Below, in pieces: positions 16,711-24,198 of a stretch of 64,000 nt of DNA; the stretch's first letter is position 1; every line of letters starts with the position of its first letter. Position numbers and translations under genes: made by a program. The notes beneath the pieces were generated by a model, which saw only the letters and a list, made by a program, of their open reading frames with translations, did not search any database and had not been told where the DNA came from. The DNA is from Chitinophaga sp. (GTDB lineage: Bacteria; Bacteroidota; Bacteroidia; Chitinophagales; Chitinophagaceae). The stretch spans positions 434,001-498,000 of the forward strand of contig NZ_JAFAIX010000012.1 in NCBI RefSeq assembly GCF_019236475.1, in the 5' to 3' direction.

Positions 16711-17787
16711 TTATTTATTCCGTTTCCGGGAGAAAAATTTAGCTACGTTCGTTACCTTATCTAGAATTTTACTGTCACTGCCGCTTACAGACATAATGAG
16801 TTCTCCCTTGATACTTGGCGCTGAGTTATTATGACTAACATCTGCTATAGGAGCAGGCGTGGAGGCAGTATTTCCAGCAGCGATAACGGTTTCCTTTTCG
16901 GTGGCACTCACCGAATGGTTGTTATTCAATGCTACAGAGGGGGCTGCAATAGGAGCTGCCTGTCTTTCGATAATTTCCTGTGTAGTATTTCTGGGAGGAG
17001 GAAGTTGAGGACTTCCGGAAGATTCCGCCTTGGGCGATGATGTGACAGTATTCTTGGCGAGGGCTTCTGGCTGTGCCTTTTCAGGGGCGGCAGCAGTTCC
17101 GCGAGTAATATTTACAGGTTTAACAACACGAGGTTTGGCAGTTTCAGCAACAGTGTTCCTTGTATCGGCTGGTTGTGAAGTTGCTGGCACTACGGGAGAT
17201 ACAGAGGAGGCAGCAGGAACAGTTCCCACCGGAGCAGATTTTTTCACGGCATCTGCCAGTGCTGGATGTGGATGAGCTTGCCTGCTATTATCCAATGGCA
17301 TCATCCAAACCATAATACCTGCCACTACTGCAGCGGCAGCACCCCACCATACGGGGGCAATCCTGTAAATAGGTTTACGGGAGTGCCTGTAAAGGGAGGA
17401 TTTGTTGGGGAAAATTATTTTTTCGTTGTCATCCAGTTTAGATGCCAACAGTAAATTCAAGTCTGTTTTTGCGGCAGGGTGCTTTTCCAGGTAAGCCGTT
17501 AGCTCTATTTGTTTGGCGCTTTCCAGCTCTCCATCCACATAAGAGAGCATGAACTCTTCCATGTTGGTTGCCACTGTAGAGGATCTGTATAATGCTTGCT
17601 TATTATCAAACACAACGTCCTCTTCAGGCAACACACGCGCATTTCCCAGCAGATCCAGCTCCTGACGTAAGACAGGGTGCTGTTCTAGGAATGCTTCCAA
17701 TGCAGCCATTTCTTCCGCTGTCAGCTCACCATCAATGTAGCTGAGCAGGAAGCTTTCGTAGTTTGATATGTTAATATCTATAGCCAA
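16711..17787 (-). CDS. Anti-sigma-like membrane protein with duplicated N-terminal unit
   Basis: A 358-residue single-pass protein. The cytoplasmic part holds two copies of one unit: about 10-69 (YESFLLSYIDGELTAEE and ending DNKQALYRSS) and about 76-135 (MEEFMLSYVDGELESAK and ending PNKSSLYRHS). Each resembles the zinc-less anti-sigma N-terminal helix bundle. A membrane segment lies at about 146-163. The remainder is Pro/Ala/Ser/Thr-rich and probably periplasmic. It lies 27 bases downstream of the ECF sigma gene, which supports an anti-sigma role. The duplication is unusual. Confidence 0.78.
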   Translation of the reverse strand: MAIDINISNYESFLLSYIDGELTAEEMAALEAFLEQHPVLRQELDLLGNARVLPEEDVVFDNKQALYRSSTVATNMEEFMLSYVDGELESAKQIELTAYLEKHPAAKTDLNLLLASKLDDNEKIIFPNKSSLYRHSRKPIYRIAPVWWGAAAAVVAGIMVWMMPLDNSRQAHPHPALADAVKKSAPVGTVPAASSVSPVVPATSQPADTRNTVAETAKPRVVKPVNITRGTAAAPEKAQPEALAKNTVTSSPKAESSGSPQLPPPRNTTQEIIERQAAPIAAPSVALNNNHSVSATEKETVIAAGNTASTPAPIADVSHNNSAPSIKGELIMSVSGSDSKILDKVTNVAKFFSRKRNK

Positions 17788-17814
17788 ACTAAATTATTAA
17801 CAATTATAATAATA

Positions 17815-18300
17815 TCAGATTACATTTTCCATTTTTACGAGGTAGTTCTTCAGATGAATCCTTGCCCTGTGGAGGTATACTTTTACCTGTGAGGGATTGA
17901 GATTCATGATTTCGCCTATTTCCTCGTAACTATATCCTTCATAATCCTTTAGCATTACCAGGGAGCGTTGTACTTCACTCAATTTGGCAAGTGCCTGTGC
18001 TATCACTTCCCGGGCGTTATGTACCTTATGATCACTTATTTTTTCTTCTTCTTTGAACTCATCCACCAGCGTTATGCGCTTAACCTTTCGGACATGATCT
18101 ATCATATTGTGGTAGCCGACTGTAAACAGGTATGACTTAGCCTTTTCAAAAGGCACATCCTGACAGTGTTTCCACAATATTTCGAATGCGTTCTGTACTA
18201 CGTCCCGGGCATCTTCCGCGTTCTCTAAATTTTTGACAATGAAGCGAAAGAGGTTGTCCGAGTACAGATCTACACATTTATTGTACTCCTTTTCCGTCAT
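17815..18300 (-). CDS. ECF-type RNA polymerase sigma factor
   Basis: A 161-residue sigma-70 family protein with region 2 (NLFRFIVKNLENAEDARDVV and following AFEILW) and region 4 (LSEVQRSLVMLKDYEGYSYE then EIGEIMNLNPSQVKVYLHRA). This is the short ECF form without regions 1 and 3. It heads a four-gene operon with an anti-sigma-like protein, an outer-membrane protein and a small exported protein, so it probably answers a cell-envelope signal. Its regulon cannot be read here. No SusC/FecA-type receptor gene is adjacent. Confidence 0.92.
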   Translation of the reverse strand: MTEKEYNKCVDLYSDNLFRFIVKNLENAEDARDVVQNAFEILWKHCQDVPFEKAKSYLFTVGYHNMIDHVRKVKRITLVDEFKEEEKISDHKVHNAREVIAQALAKLSEVQRSLVMLKDYEGYSYEEIGEIMNLNPSQVKVYLHRARIHLKNYLVKMENVI

Positions 18301-18683
18301 TCAGGTGGCGCGGGATTTAAGTGCTAATTTCCGACAAATACTTTATGTTAATGCCCTGGATACAATCCGGTCATCATTTTCCCACCCCCCAATATCCATT
18401 CTAACACCAAAACCAATCGTAGGAACAGTTAATAGTTTTCTGATAATCTTTTGATTATATATTCACAGAAAAATTATTCTCTGTAAATTCACCTAAGAAT
18501 ACCAGTTTTGTATTTCATGACTGTGACAATCATGATACTATTATGACGGAGACCAGTAACTAAATGTTACACCTGGGTCAAACTTTTTGCATGAAACCCC
18601 TGTTGTGAGCTAATCGATTGATAATCGTAATATTTTTAGCATCGCAACAATTAATTACAAGATTTAAATCTGATAACTAAAGT
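18301..18683. other. 383-bp intergenic region between sigma operon and kbl
   Basis: The two flanking genes are divergent, so both promoters should lie here. I see no full TTTG/TAnnTTTG pair in either direction. A small palindrome GTAAC-N5-GTTAC is at 18556-18570 and AATCGATT is at 18612-18619. The sigma operon may use its own sigma factor, which would explain the lack of a standard promoter. Confidence 0.5.
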
Positions 18684-19871
18684 ATGAATACCAAGTTTAC
18701 TGCCCGTTTGCGGGAAGAACTGGACGAAATTAACAAGGCCGGTCTGTATAAAAGAGAGCGAATTATTACTTCCGAACAAGGTGCTGAGATACAGGTTGGC
18801 GGCAATACTGTAATTAACTTTTGTGCCAATAACTACCTGGGACTCTCATCTCATCCTAAAGTGATCAAAGCGGCAAAAGACGCCATTGATACCCATGGAT
18901 ATGGGATGAGCAGTGTACGTTTCATCTGCGGAACCCAGGATATTCACAGAGAGCTGGAACAAAAGATTTCCAAATTCTTGGGAACTGAAGATACCATCCT
19001 GTATGTAGCTGCGTTCGATGCCAATGGTGGCGTATTTGAACCACTGTTCAACGAACAAGATGCTATCATTTCCGATGCCCTCAACCATGCTTCCATTATC
19101 GACGGGGTGCGTCTTTGCAAGGCACAGCGTTTCCGTTATGAACATAATAACATGGCCGACCTGGAAGCCAAATTGCAGGAAGCGAAAGACTGCCGTAGCC
19201 GTATTATCGTTACTGATGGCTCTTTCAGCATGGACGGTACTATCGCTCAGTTGGATAAAATCTGCGAACTGGCAGATAAATATGACGCGATTGTAATGTC
19301 GGACGAAAGCCATTCCTCTGGCTTCCTGGGTAAAACTGGTCGTGGTACCCATGAATACCGCGGTGTAATGGGTCGTGTGGATATCATCACTGGTACCCTG
19401 GGTAAAGCACTGGGTGGTGCATCCGGTGGTTTCACCAGCGGTCCTAAAGAGGTAATCGATATCCTGCGTCAGCGCAGCCGTCCTTACCTGTTCTCCAACT
19501 CTGTAGCTCCAAGCATTGTAGGCGCTTCTATCGCGGTACTGGATATGCTGAGCGAAACTACTGAGCTGCGTGATAAACTGGAATACAATACCAAATACTT
19601 CCGTTCCAAAATGACGGAAGCTGGCTTCGATATCAAACCAGGCGATCACCCAATCGTTCCTGTGATGCTTTATGATGCAGTGTTGAGTCAGCAATTTGCC
19701 GACAAACTCCTGCAAGAAGGCATCTACGTAATCGGCTTCTTCTTCCCTGTGGTTCCAAAAGGCCAAGCACGTATCCGTGTTCAGTTGAGTGCCGCTCACG
19801 AACAGGAACACCTGGATAAGGCGATTGCCGCCTTTACCAAAGTGGGTAAAGAACTGGGCGTTATCAAGTAA
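18684..19871 (+). CDS. kbl: Glycine C-acetyltransferase (2-amino-3-ketobutyrate CoA ligase)
   Basis: A 395-residue PLP enzyme of the alpha-oxoamine synthase family. It interconverts 2-amino-3-ketobutyrate plus CoA with glycine plus acetyl-CoA in threonine breakdown. The sequence has INFCANNYLGLSSHP near residue 40, SFSMDGT, and DESHSSGF. The PLP lysine is Lys241 in TGTLGKALGGASGG. The partner threonine dehydrogenase is not in the window. Related enzymes (BioF, serine palmitoyltransferase) are less likely given the strong KBL-like N-terminus and length. Confidence 0.95.
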   Translation: MNTKFTARLREELDEINKAGLYKRERIITSEQGAEIQVGGNTVINFCANNYLGLSSHPKVIKAAKDAIDTHGYGMSSVRFICGTQDIHRELEQKISKFLGTEDTILYVAAFDANGGVFEPLFNEQDAIISDALNHASIIDGVRLCKAQRFRYEHNNMADLEAKLQEAKDCRSRIIVTDGSFSMDGTIAQLDKICELADKYDAIVMSDESHSSGFLGKTGRGTHEYRGVMGRVDIITGTLGKALGGASGGFTSGPKEVIDILRQRSRPYLFSNSVAPSIVGASIAVLDMLSETTELRDKLEYNTKYFRSKMTEAGFDIKPGDHPIVPVMLYDAVLSQQFADKLLQEGIYVIGFFFPVVPKGQARIRVQLSAAHEQEHLDKAIAAFTKVGKELGVIK

Positions 19872-19893
19872 TCGACCTTCTTTTTAGATAATT

Positions 19894-19935
19894 GCCGAAT
19901 GGCACAAGGTGTGCATACACTTTGTGCCATTCGGC
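19894..19935. terminator. Long hairpin after kbl
   Basis: GCCGAATGGCACAA (19894-19907) pairs with TTGTGCCATTCGGC (19922-19935), and the stem continues inward through a G-T pair and GTGT/ACAC to a four-base loop, about 19 bp in all. It begins 22 bases after the kbl stop. The right arm contains the -33 element of the next gene's promoter. Confidence 0.75.
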
Positions 19936-19951
19936 TTTATACTTACTTTTG
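19921..19951 (+). promoter_or_regulatory. Consensus promoter of the class D beta-lactamase-like gene
   Basis: TTTG (19921-19924), exactly 19 bases, then TACTTTTG (19944-19951). Both elements match the Bacteroidota housekeeping consensus perfectly. The expected start is near 19956, giving a leader of about 15 bases. Confidence 0.85.
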
Positions 19952-19971
19952 CAGCTACAAATCATAAAGAC

Positions 19972-20778
19972 ATGATGAAACAACTCGGCTGGGTGCTAGC
20001 GGTGGTGATGATTTCACTGGCAGCCTGTGCTCCCAATAATGTTAAAGAAGAAAAAGGCTGGGAAAAGTATTTTAGCCAATACAAGGTAGAAGGTACCTTC
20101 ATGTTGTTTAACAATAACAAGGGAGAATTCAAGGTGTATAACCTCGACCGTGCAAAAGAGCGCTTTCTCCCCGCTTCCACCTTCAAAATCTTTAACTCTC
20201 TCGTGGGCCTGACTACCGGCGTAATCAAAGATACTGGTATGGTTATTCCTTGGGATGGCGTTACCAGAGAGATGCCTGAATGGAATAAGGACCAGAGCAT
20301 GCAACAGGCTTTCAAAGTGTCTGACGTTCCTTACTTCCAGGAAGTAGCCCGCCGAATTGGCAAACAGCAAATGCAGATGTGGCTGGATTCCGTGAAGTAT
20401 GGTAACATGAAAATCAGCCGTATAGATACTTTCTGGCTGGATAATACTCTCCAGATCTCTCCGGATGAAGAAATGGGATTTGTGAAAAAATTATACTTCG
20501 ACCAATTGCCTTTCTCCAAAACAGCCATGAAATCTGTCAGAGATGTCATGTTGATGGAGAAAACCCCTAAATATCAACTGTCTTACAAAACTGGCTGGGG
20601 CGTAGTTGGTAAGAAAAATATCGGCTGGATTGTAGGATGGATCGAAGAAAACAGACACCCTACCTTCTTTGTCCTCAATTTTGAAACAGAAGATCCTAAG
20701 CTGGACCTAGTAAAAGCCCGTATGGATATATTACGCAATATATTGACCGACGCCGGTTTCTTTAAGGGTGAAATGTAA
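19972..20778 (+). CDS. Class D beta-lactamase-like lipoprotein
   Basis: A 268-residue serine hydrolase of the penicillin-binding/OXA fold. The active-site motifs are complete: Ser69-Thr-Phe-Lys72, Ser117-Asp-Val119, Tyr143-Gly-Asn145 and Lys206-Thr-Gly208. These are the class D set. The N-terminus is a lipoprotein signal with lipobox LAAC (Cys about 18), so it should be membrane-bound rather than free in the periplasm. The ATG pair at 19972/19975 is preferred over an upstream GTG, because it follows a perfect promoter and begins the signal peptide. Whether it confers resistance is unknown. Confidence 0.88.
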   Translation: MMKQLGWVLAVVMISLAACAPNNVKEEKGWEKYFSQYKVEGTFMLFNNNKGEFKVYNLDRAKERFLPASTFKIFNSLVGLTTGVIKDTGMVIPWDGVTREMPEWNKDQSMQQAFKVSDVPYFQEVARRIGKQQMQMWLDSVKYGNMKISRIDTFWLDNTLQISPDEEMGFVKKLYFDQLPFSKTAMKSVRDVMLMEKTPKYQLSYKTGWGVVGKKNIGWIVGWIEENRHPTFFVLNFETEDPKLDLVKARMDILRNILTDAGFFKGEM

Positions 20779-20811
20779 GGCGACTTGCATCTCCCGAAAA
20801 AATACTTCAGT

Positions 20812-20842
20812 AAAACGCCGCCTATCGCGGCGTTTTCTTTTT
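20812..20842 (+). terminator. Terminator after the beta-lactamase-like gene
   Basis: AAAACGCCGC (20812-20821), loop CTATC, GCGGCGTTTT (20827-20836), then CTTTTTT. It begins 33 bases after the stop codon and can also act on the other strand. Confidence 0.88.
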
Positions 20843-20962
20843 TATACAACTGCGTTAAAAATTACCTAAACCCTGCCGTAAGCTCTTGCAATACGTTACA
20901 AAAAAATTATTTTTGAGTTCTTACCTGGTTTACTACCGGTAACGAATTTCTTAAAATAGCAT

Positions 20963-21988
20963 ATGTTACGATTTCAACATACAGAGTATTTATGGGGCCT
21001 AACGCTGTTACTGGTACTGCAACTGGCTTTCCTGGCCGTGTCCTGGTGGAAACGCAGGTCCATCAAGCGTATGGGAGATCCCGCACTGGTGGAGAAACTC
21101 TTTACAGGATACTCACGTAAACTATTCATTCTCAAATTCTTACTGATTTTCCTAGCCTTTTTCTTTGGCGTGGTAGGTCTGGCCAACCTGCAGAAAGGAA
21201 GTCGCATGGAGAAAATTACCCGCAAAGGCGTGGACGTGATCATCGCGCTGGATGTGAGTAAAAGTATGTTGGCTACAGACGTACAACCCGACAGGCTGAC
21301 ACGAGCCAAGCAGTTGATTACCAAGCTAATGGACAAGCTGGAAAACGATCGTATCGGATTAGTGGTATTCGCAGGGAATGCTTACCTGCAAATGCCCCTC
21401 ACCATCGATTATTCCGCCGCTAAAATGTACCTGAGCACCGTTACGCCAGAAATGATCCCTACCCAGGGAACCGCTATTGGACAAGCCATCGAGACAGCAG
21501 ACGATGCTTTCAATAAAAAAGAACGCAAACACAAAGCGCTCATCCTGATCTCCGACGGGGAAGACCATGACGAAACTGCTGCTGGCAAAACAAAAGCGGC
21601 CTTCGAAAACGGCGTTGTGGTAAATACGATCGGTATCGGCTCTCCTACCGGATCTCCTATCCCAGACACAGAAAATGGCGGCTACAAAAAAGACCGAGAA
21701 GGAAATACCGTAATCTCCAAACTCAATGAACAGGAGCTGAAAAGCATCGCTTACTCCGGACACGGTATCTACGAACACCTGGACAACAATACAGATGAGG
21801 TGGTGAACTCTCTCGCAGCAAAGATCGATGGCATGGAACAGAAAGAATTCGGAGAGAATATATTTACGGACTATAACAGTTACTTCCAGTACTTCCTGGG
21901 AGTAGCCCTTGCGCTCTTACTGATTGAATTTTTTATCCCGGAAGTACGCCGTACTAAACGTACAGACCTTCCTTCATCAGTAGCTTAA
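20963..21988 (+). CDS. batB: BatB-like von Willebrand A membrane protein
   Basis: A 341-residue protein with membrane segments near residues 10-28 and 55-74 and another near 311-326. Between them is a VWA domain with a complete MIDAS start, Asp97-Val-Ser99-Lys-Ser101, and later TQGTAIG and ISDGEDHDE. This layout matches BatA/BatB of the Bacteroides aerotolerance set. It lies 2 bases before a TPR gene of the BatC type. The usual moxR, batA, batD and batE are not adjacent on the right. The function of Bat proteins is not settled; roles in oxygen or envelope stress are proposed. Confidence 0.85.
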   Translation: MLRFQHTEYLWGLTLLLVLQLAFLAVSWWKRRSIKRMGDPALVEKLFTGYSRKLFILKFLLIFLAFFFGVVGLANLQKGSRMEKITRKGVDVIIALDVSKSMLATDVQPDRLTRAKQLITKLMDKLENDRIGLVVFAGNAYLQMPLTIDYSAAKMYLSTVTPEMIPTQGTAIGQAIETADDAFNKKERKHKALILISDGEDHDETAAGKTKAAFENGVVVNTIGIGSPTGSPIPDTENGGYKKDREGNTVISKLNEQELKSIAYSGHGIYEHLDNNTDEVVNSLAAKIDGMEQKEFGENIFTDYNSYFQYFLGVALALLLIEFFIPEVRRTKRTDLPSSVA

Positions 21989-21990
21989 TT

Positions 21991-22794
21991 ATGCAATTAA
22001 TCATGAAGATACAGTTGATAAAATATGGTTTGATTGTCGCGGCACTCGTGCTGACAGGGCTTTCCGCTGAGGCACAGCAAAAAGGCGCCGGCAATAAATT
22101 TATCCGCAAAGGAAATGAACTGTACAACAAACAGCAGTACGCTGATGCGGAAGCCAATTACAAAAAAGCACTGGAACAGAATGGACAGTCGGCCATCGGT
22201 AGCTATAACCTGGGGAACTCTCTCTACCAGCAAAAACGCTATGATGAAGCCCGCTCCCAGTATGCCAACAGTCTTAAATTAACCGATAAATCCGATACAA
22301 AATTCGATGCGGACTATAACATCGGTAATACTTTCATGGAGAGTAAAAAGTGGGAAGAAAGTATCAAGTCTTACAAACAAGCCTTGAAACTCAATCCCAA
22401 AGATGAAGATGCCCGCTATAACCTCGCCTATGCGCAAGCCATGCTGAAAAAGCAACAAGGCGGCGGAGGCGGAAAAGATAAAGACAATAACAAAGACAAG
22501 AATAAAGACAACAAAGACAAAAACAAGGATAAGAATAAAGATAACCAGGACAACAAAGACAAGGATAAACAAAATAAGGATCAGCAGAACAAAGACCAAC
22601 AGAATAAAGACAACAAGGATAAAAACAAGGACAAACAAGACCAAGAACAACAAAAGCCTGAACCACAGCCAAGCAAACTGAATAAACAAGAAGCAGAACG
22701 CTTGCTGCAAGCCCTCTCCAACAAAGAGAAAGAGCTTCAGGACAAAAACAAAAAAATGAAAGGTCAGGTAGTGCCAGTAGAAAAAGACTGGTAA
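21991..22794 (+). CDS. batC: BatC-like TPR protein with Lys/Asp/Asn-rich tail
   Basis: A 267-residue exported protein. After the signal peptide (ending near SAEAQ) come about three TPR units, for example YKKALEQNGQSAIGSYNLGN and YKQALKLNPKDEDARYNLAY. From about residue 155 to 225 the sequence is a run of KDKN/KDNQ-type repeats, strongly charged and low in complexity. The end is helical (EAERLLQALSNKEKELQDKN). It follows batB by 2 bases, so the two are co-translated. The ATG at 22003 is an alternative start. The closing region matches the BatC/TPR proteins of Bat operons. Confidence 0.82.
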   Translation: MQLIMKIQLIKYGLIVAALVLTGLSAEAQQKGAGNKFIRKGNELYNKQQYADAEANYKKALEQNGQSAIGSYNLGNSLYQQKRYDEARSQYANSLKLTDKSDTKFDADYNIGNTFMESKKWEESIKSYKQALKLNPKDEDARYNLAYAQAMLKKQQGGGGGKDKDNNKDKNKDNKDKNKDKNKDNQDNKDKDKQNKDQQNKDQQNKDNKDKNKDKQDQEQQKPEPQPSKLNKQEAERLLQALSNKEKELQDKNKKMKGQVVPVEKDW

Positions 22795-22815
22795 TTATCA
22801 CTTCCTATATAATAG

Positions 22816-22855
22816 AAGCCGGGATTGACGTCTACATCAATCCCGGCTTTTTTTT
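22816..22855 (+). terminator. Terminator after batC
   Basis: AAGCCGGGATTGA (22816-22828) pairs perfectly with TCAATCCCGGCTT (22837-22849), followed by TTTTTT. The stem begins 21 bases after the stop codon. Confidence 0.92.
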
Positions 22856-22856
22856 C

Positions 22857-22885
22857 GTCGTTCCTGCCCGCTGGACAGGAACGAC
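22857..22885. repeat. Second hairpin behind the batC terminator
   Basis: GTCGTTCCTG (22857-22866) is mirrored by CAGGAACGAC (22876-22885) across a nine-base loop. It directly abuts the terminator and has no T run on either side. The rest of the 22886-23046 gap shows nothing I can name. Confidence 0.6.
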
Positions 22886-23046
22886 AGGCACGAGTGTTTT
22901 AACATAAATCCTTTGTACATCTGAGCGGAGATATCAGCCCTCAGCTCTTATATTCATCCCGTTATCTATTGCTGTTGATTAATTCCAGGTCATCACTCTT
23001 TTCATTAATCGGGCGGATATCTCACTCAAATGCTTCTCTGCACCCA

Positions 23047-24171
23047 TCACTTCACTGATTGCAGCACAGTTCCCTCTTTGATTTCATCTGTTGCATTCTG
23101 AACAATGATGTCATTGTCCGCCAAACTGCCGAATATTTCCACTTTTCCGTTTGATTCATTTCCTCTCTGAACGGGAACCCATACTGCTTTGCTATTCACA
23201 GATTTTATAACGAATACTTTTTCTGAATTGCTCACAATGGCGCCTTTCGGTACTACATACACATCTTTCTTTCCAGGCAGTGGCACACTCACCTCAGCAT
23301 ACATACCCGGCAATAACTTACCATCGCTGTTATTAATATCCATTTCCAGTTGCTCGGAACGCAGGCGCGTATCCAGACTACCAGCAATACGATTTACTTG
23401 CGCCTGGAAAGTGTCCCCTGGCAAAGATTTCACGGTAAATTTCACAGCGGAAGCATGGCGGATATCATCCGTATATATCTCAGGAACGGCCACGGCTAAA
23501 CGTAGTTTCTTCTGTTCTTCTAATCTAAACAAAGGTTTGTCAGAGCCCTTCCCTGCAGGGCCTACATAAGTACCTGGGTGGATGTTACGCTGACTGATAA
23601 TCCCACTGAAAGGCGCCTTAATCACCAGGTATCCCAGCATCTGCTGTACTTCCTGGTAGGAAGATCTGGCAGACAACAGTTCTGCACTGTCTGCACTCAT
23701 TTTCTCAAAGGCCATATCCAGGTCGTTGGGAGAAATCGTTCCTGGTACGCGACTCGTTTTCAATAAGCGACTATAAGTGGCTTTACTAGCACGAAACATC
23801 GCTTCTTTGGTGTGCAGTCTGGACTGGGCTTCCAGGAGCTGGGTATTCATCTCCGGCGCTTCGAGGGTAGCCAATACCTGTCCGGCATTGACCTGGCTGC
23901 CCATATCCACACTGACTACTTTTACGTAACTGTTCACTTTTGCATATAGGTCTGCAAACTGGTATGGCTTCACTTCTCCAGGCAATTTCAACTGCGCTTC
24001 CAGTTGGCTTTTTTGTAACTGTATTACTTTTACCTGCACCGCATTGCTATGCTCTGCTTCTTCATTATCCTCCGCTTTGATACTATGACAGCTAGCCCAA
24101 AGTAACCCCAGCGGCAGCAAAGCAACTGTGGCAAGTGTGGCGTATGATGATCTGTAGTTTTTTATAGTCAT
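23047..24171 (-). CDS. RND efflux periplasmic adaptor (membrane fusion) lipoprotein
   Basis: A 374-residue HlyD/MFP-family adaptor linking the inner-membrane RND pump to the outer-membrane channel. The N-terminus has a lipobox (LLWASC, Cys about 28). The lipoyl/barrel-sandwich halves are LYAKVNSYVKVVSVDMGSQV and LVIKAPFSGIISQRNIHPGT, flanking a helical hairpin at about 100-165. The beta-barrel and membrane-proximal domains follow. It is the third gene of a tolC-RND-adaptor set and starts 27 bases after the RND gene. Confidence 0.93.
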   Translation of the reverse strand: MTIKNYRSSYATLATVALLPLGLLWASCHSIKAEDNEEAEHSNAVQVKVIQLQKSQLEAQLKLPGEVKPYQFADLYAKVNSYVKVVSVDMGSQVNAGQVLATLEAPEMNTQLLEAQSRLHTKEAMFRASKATYSRLLKTSRVPGTISPNDLDMAFEKMSADSAELLSARSSYQEVQQMLGYLVIKAPFSGIISQRNIHPGTYVGPAGKGSDKPLFRLEEQKKLRLAVAVPEIYTDDIRHASAVKFTVKSLPGDTFQAQVNRIAGSLDTRLRSEQLEMDINNSDGKLLPGMYAEVSVPLPGKKDVYVVPKGAIVSNSEKVFVIKSVNSKAVWVPVQRGNESNGKVEIFGSLADNDIIVQNATDEIKEGTVLQSVK

Positions 24172-24198
24172 GATATTATTATCGTTTATGCGTGATGG

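Noticed and set aside
22279..22801. Strongly hydrophobic minus-strand frames opposite batC
   Set aside because: The apparent membrane protein is only the complement of the Lys/Asp/Asn codon repeats.
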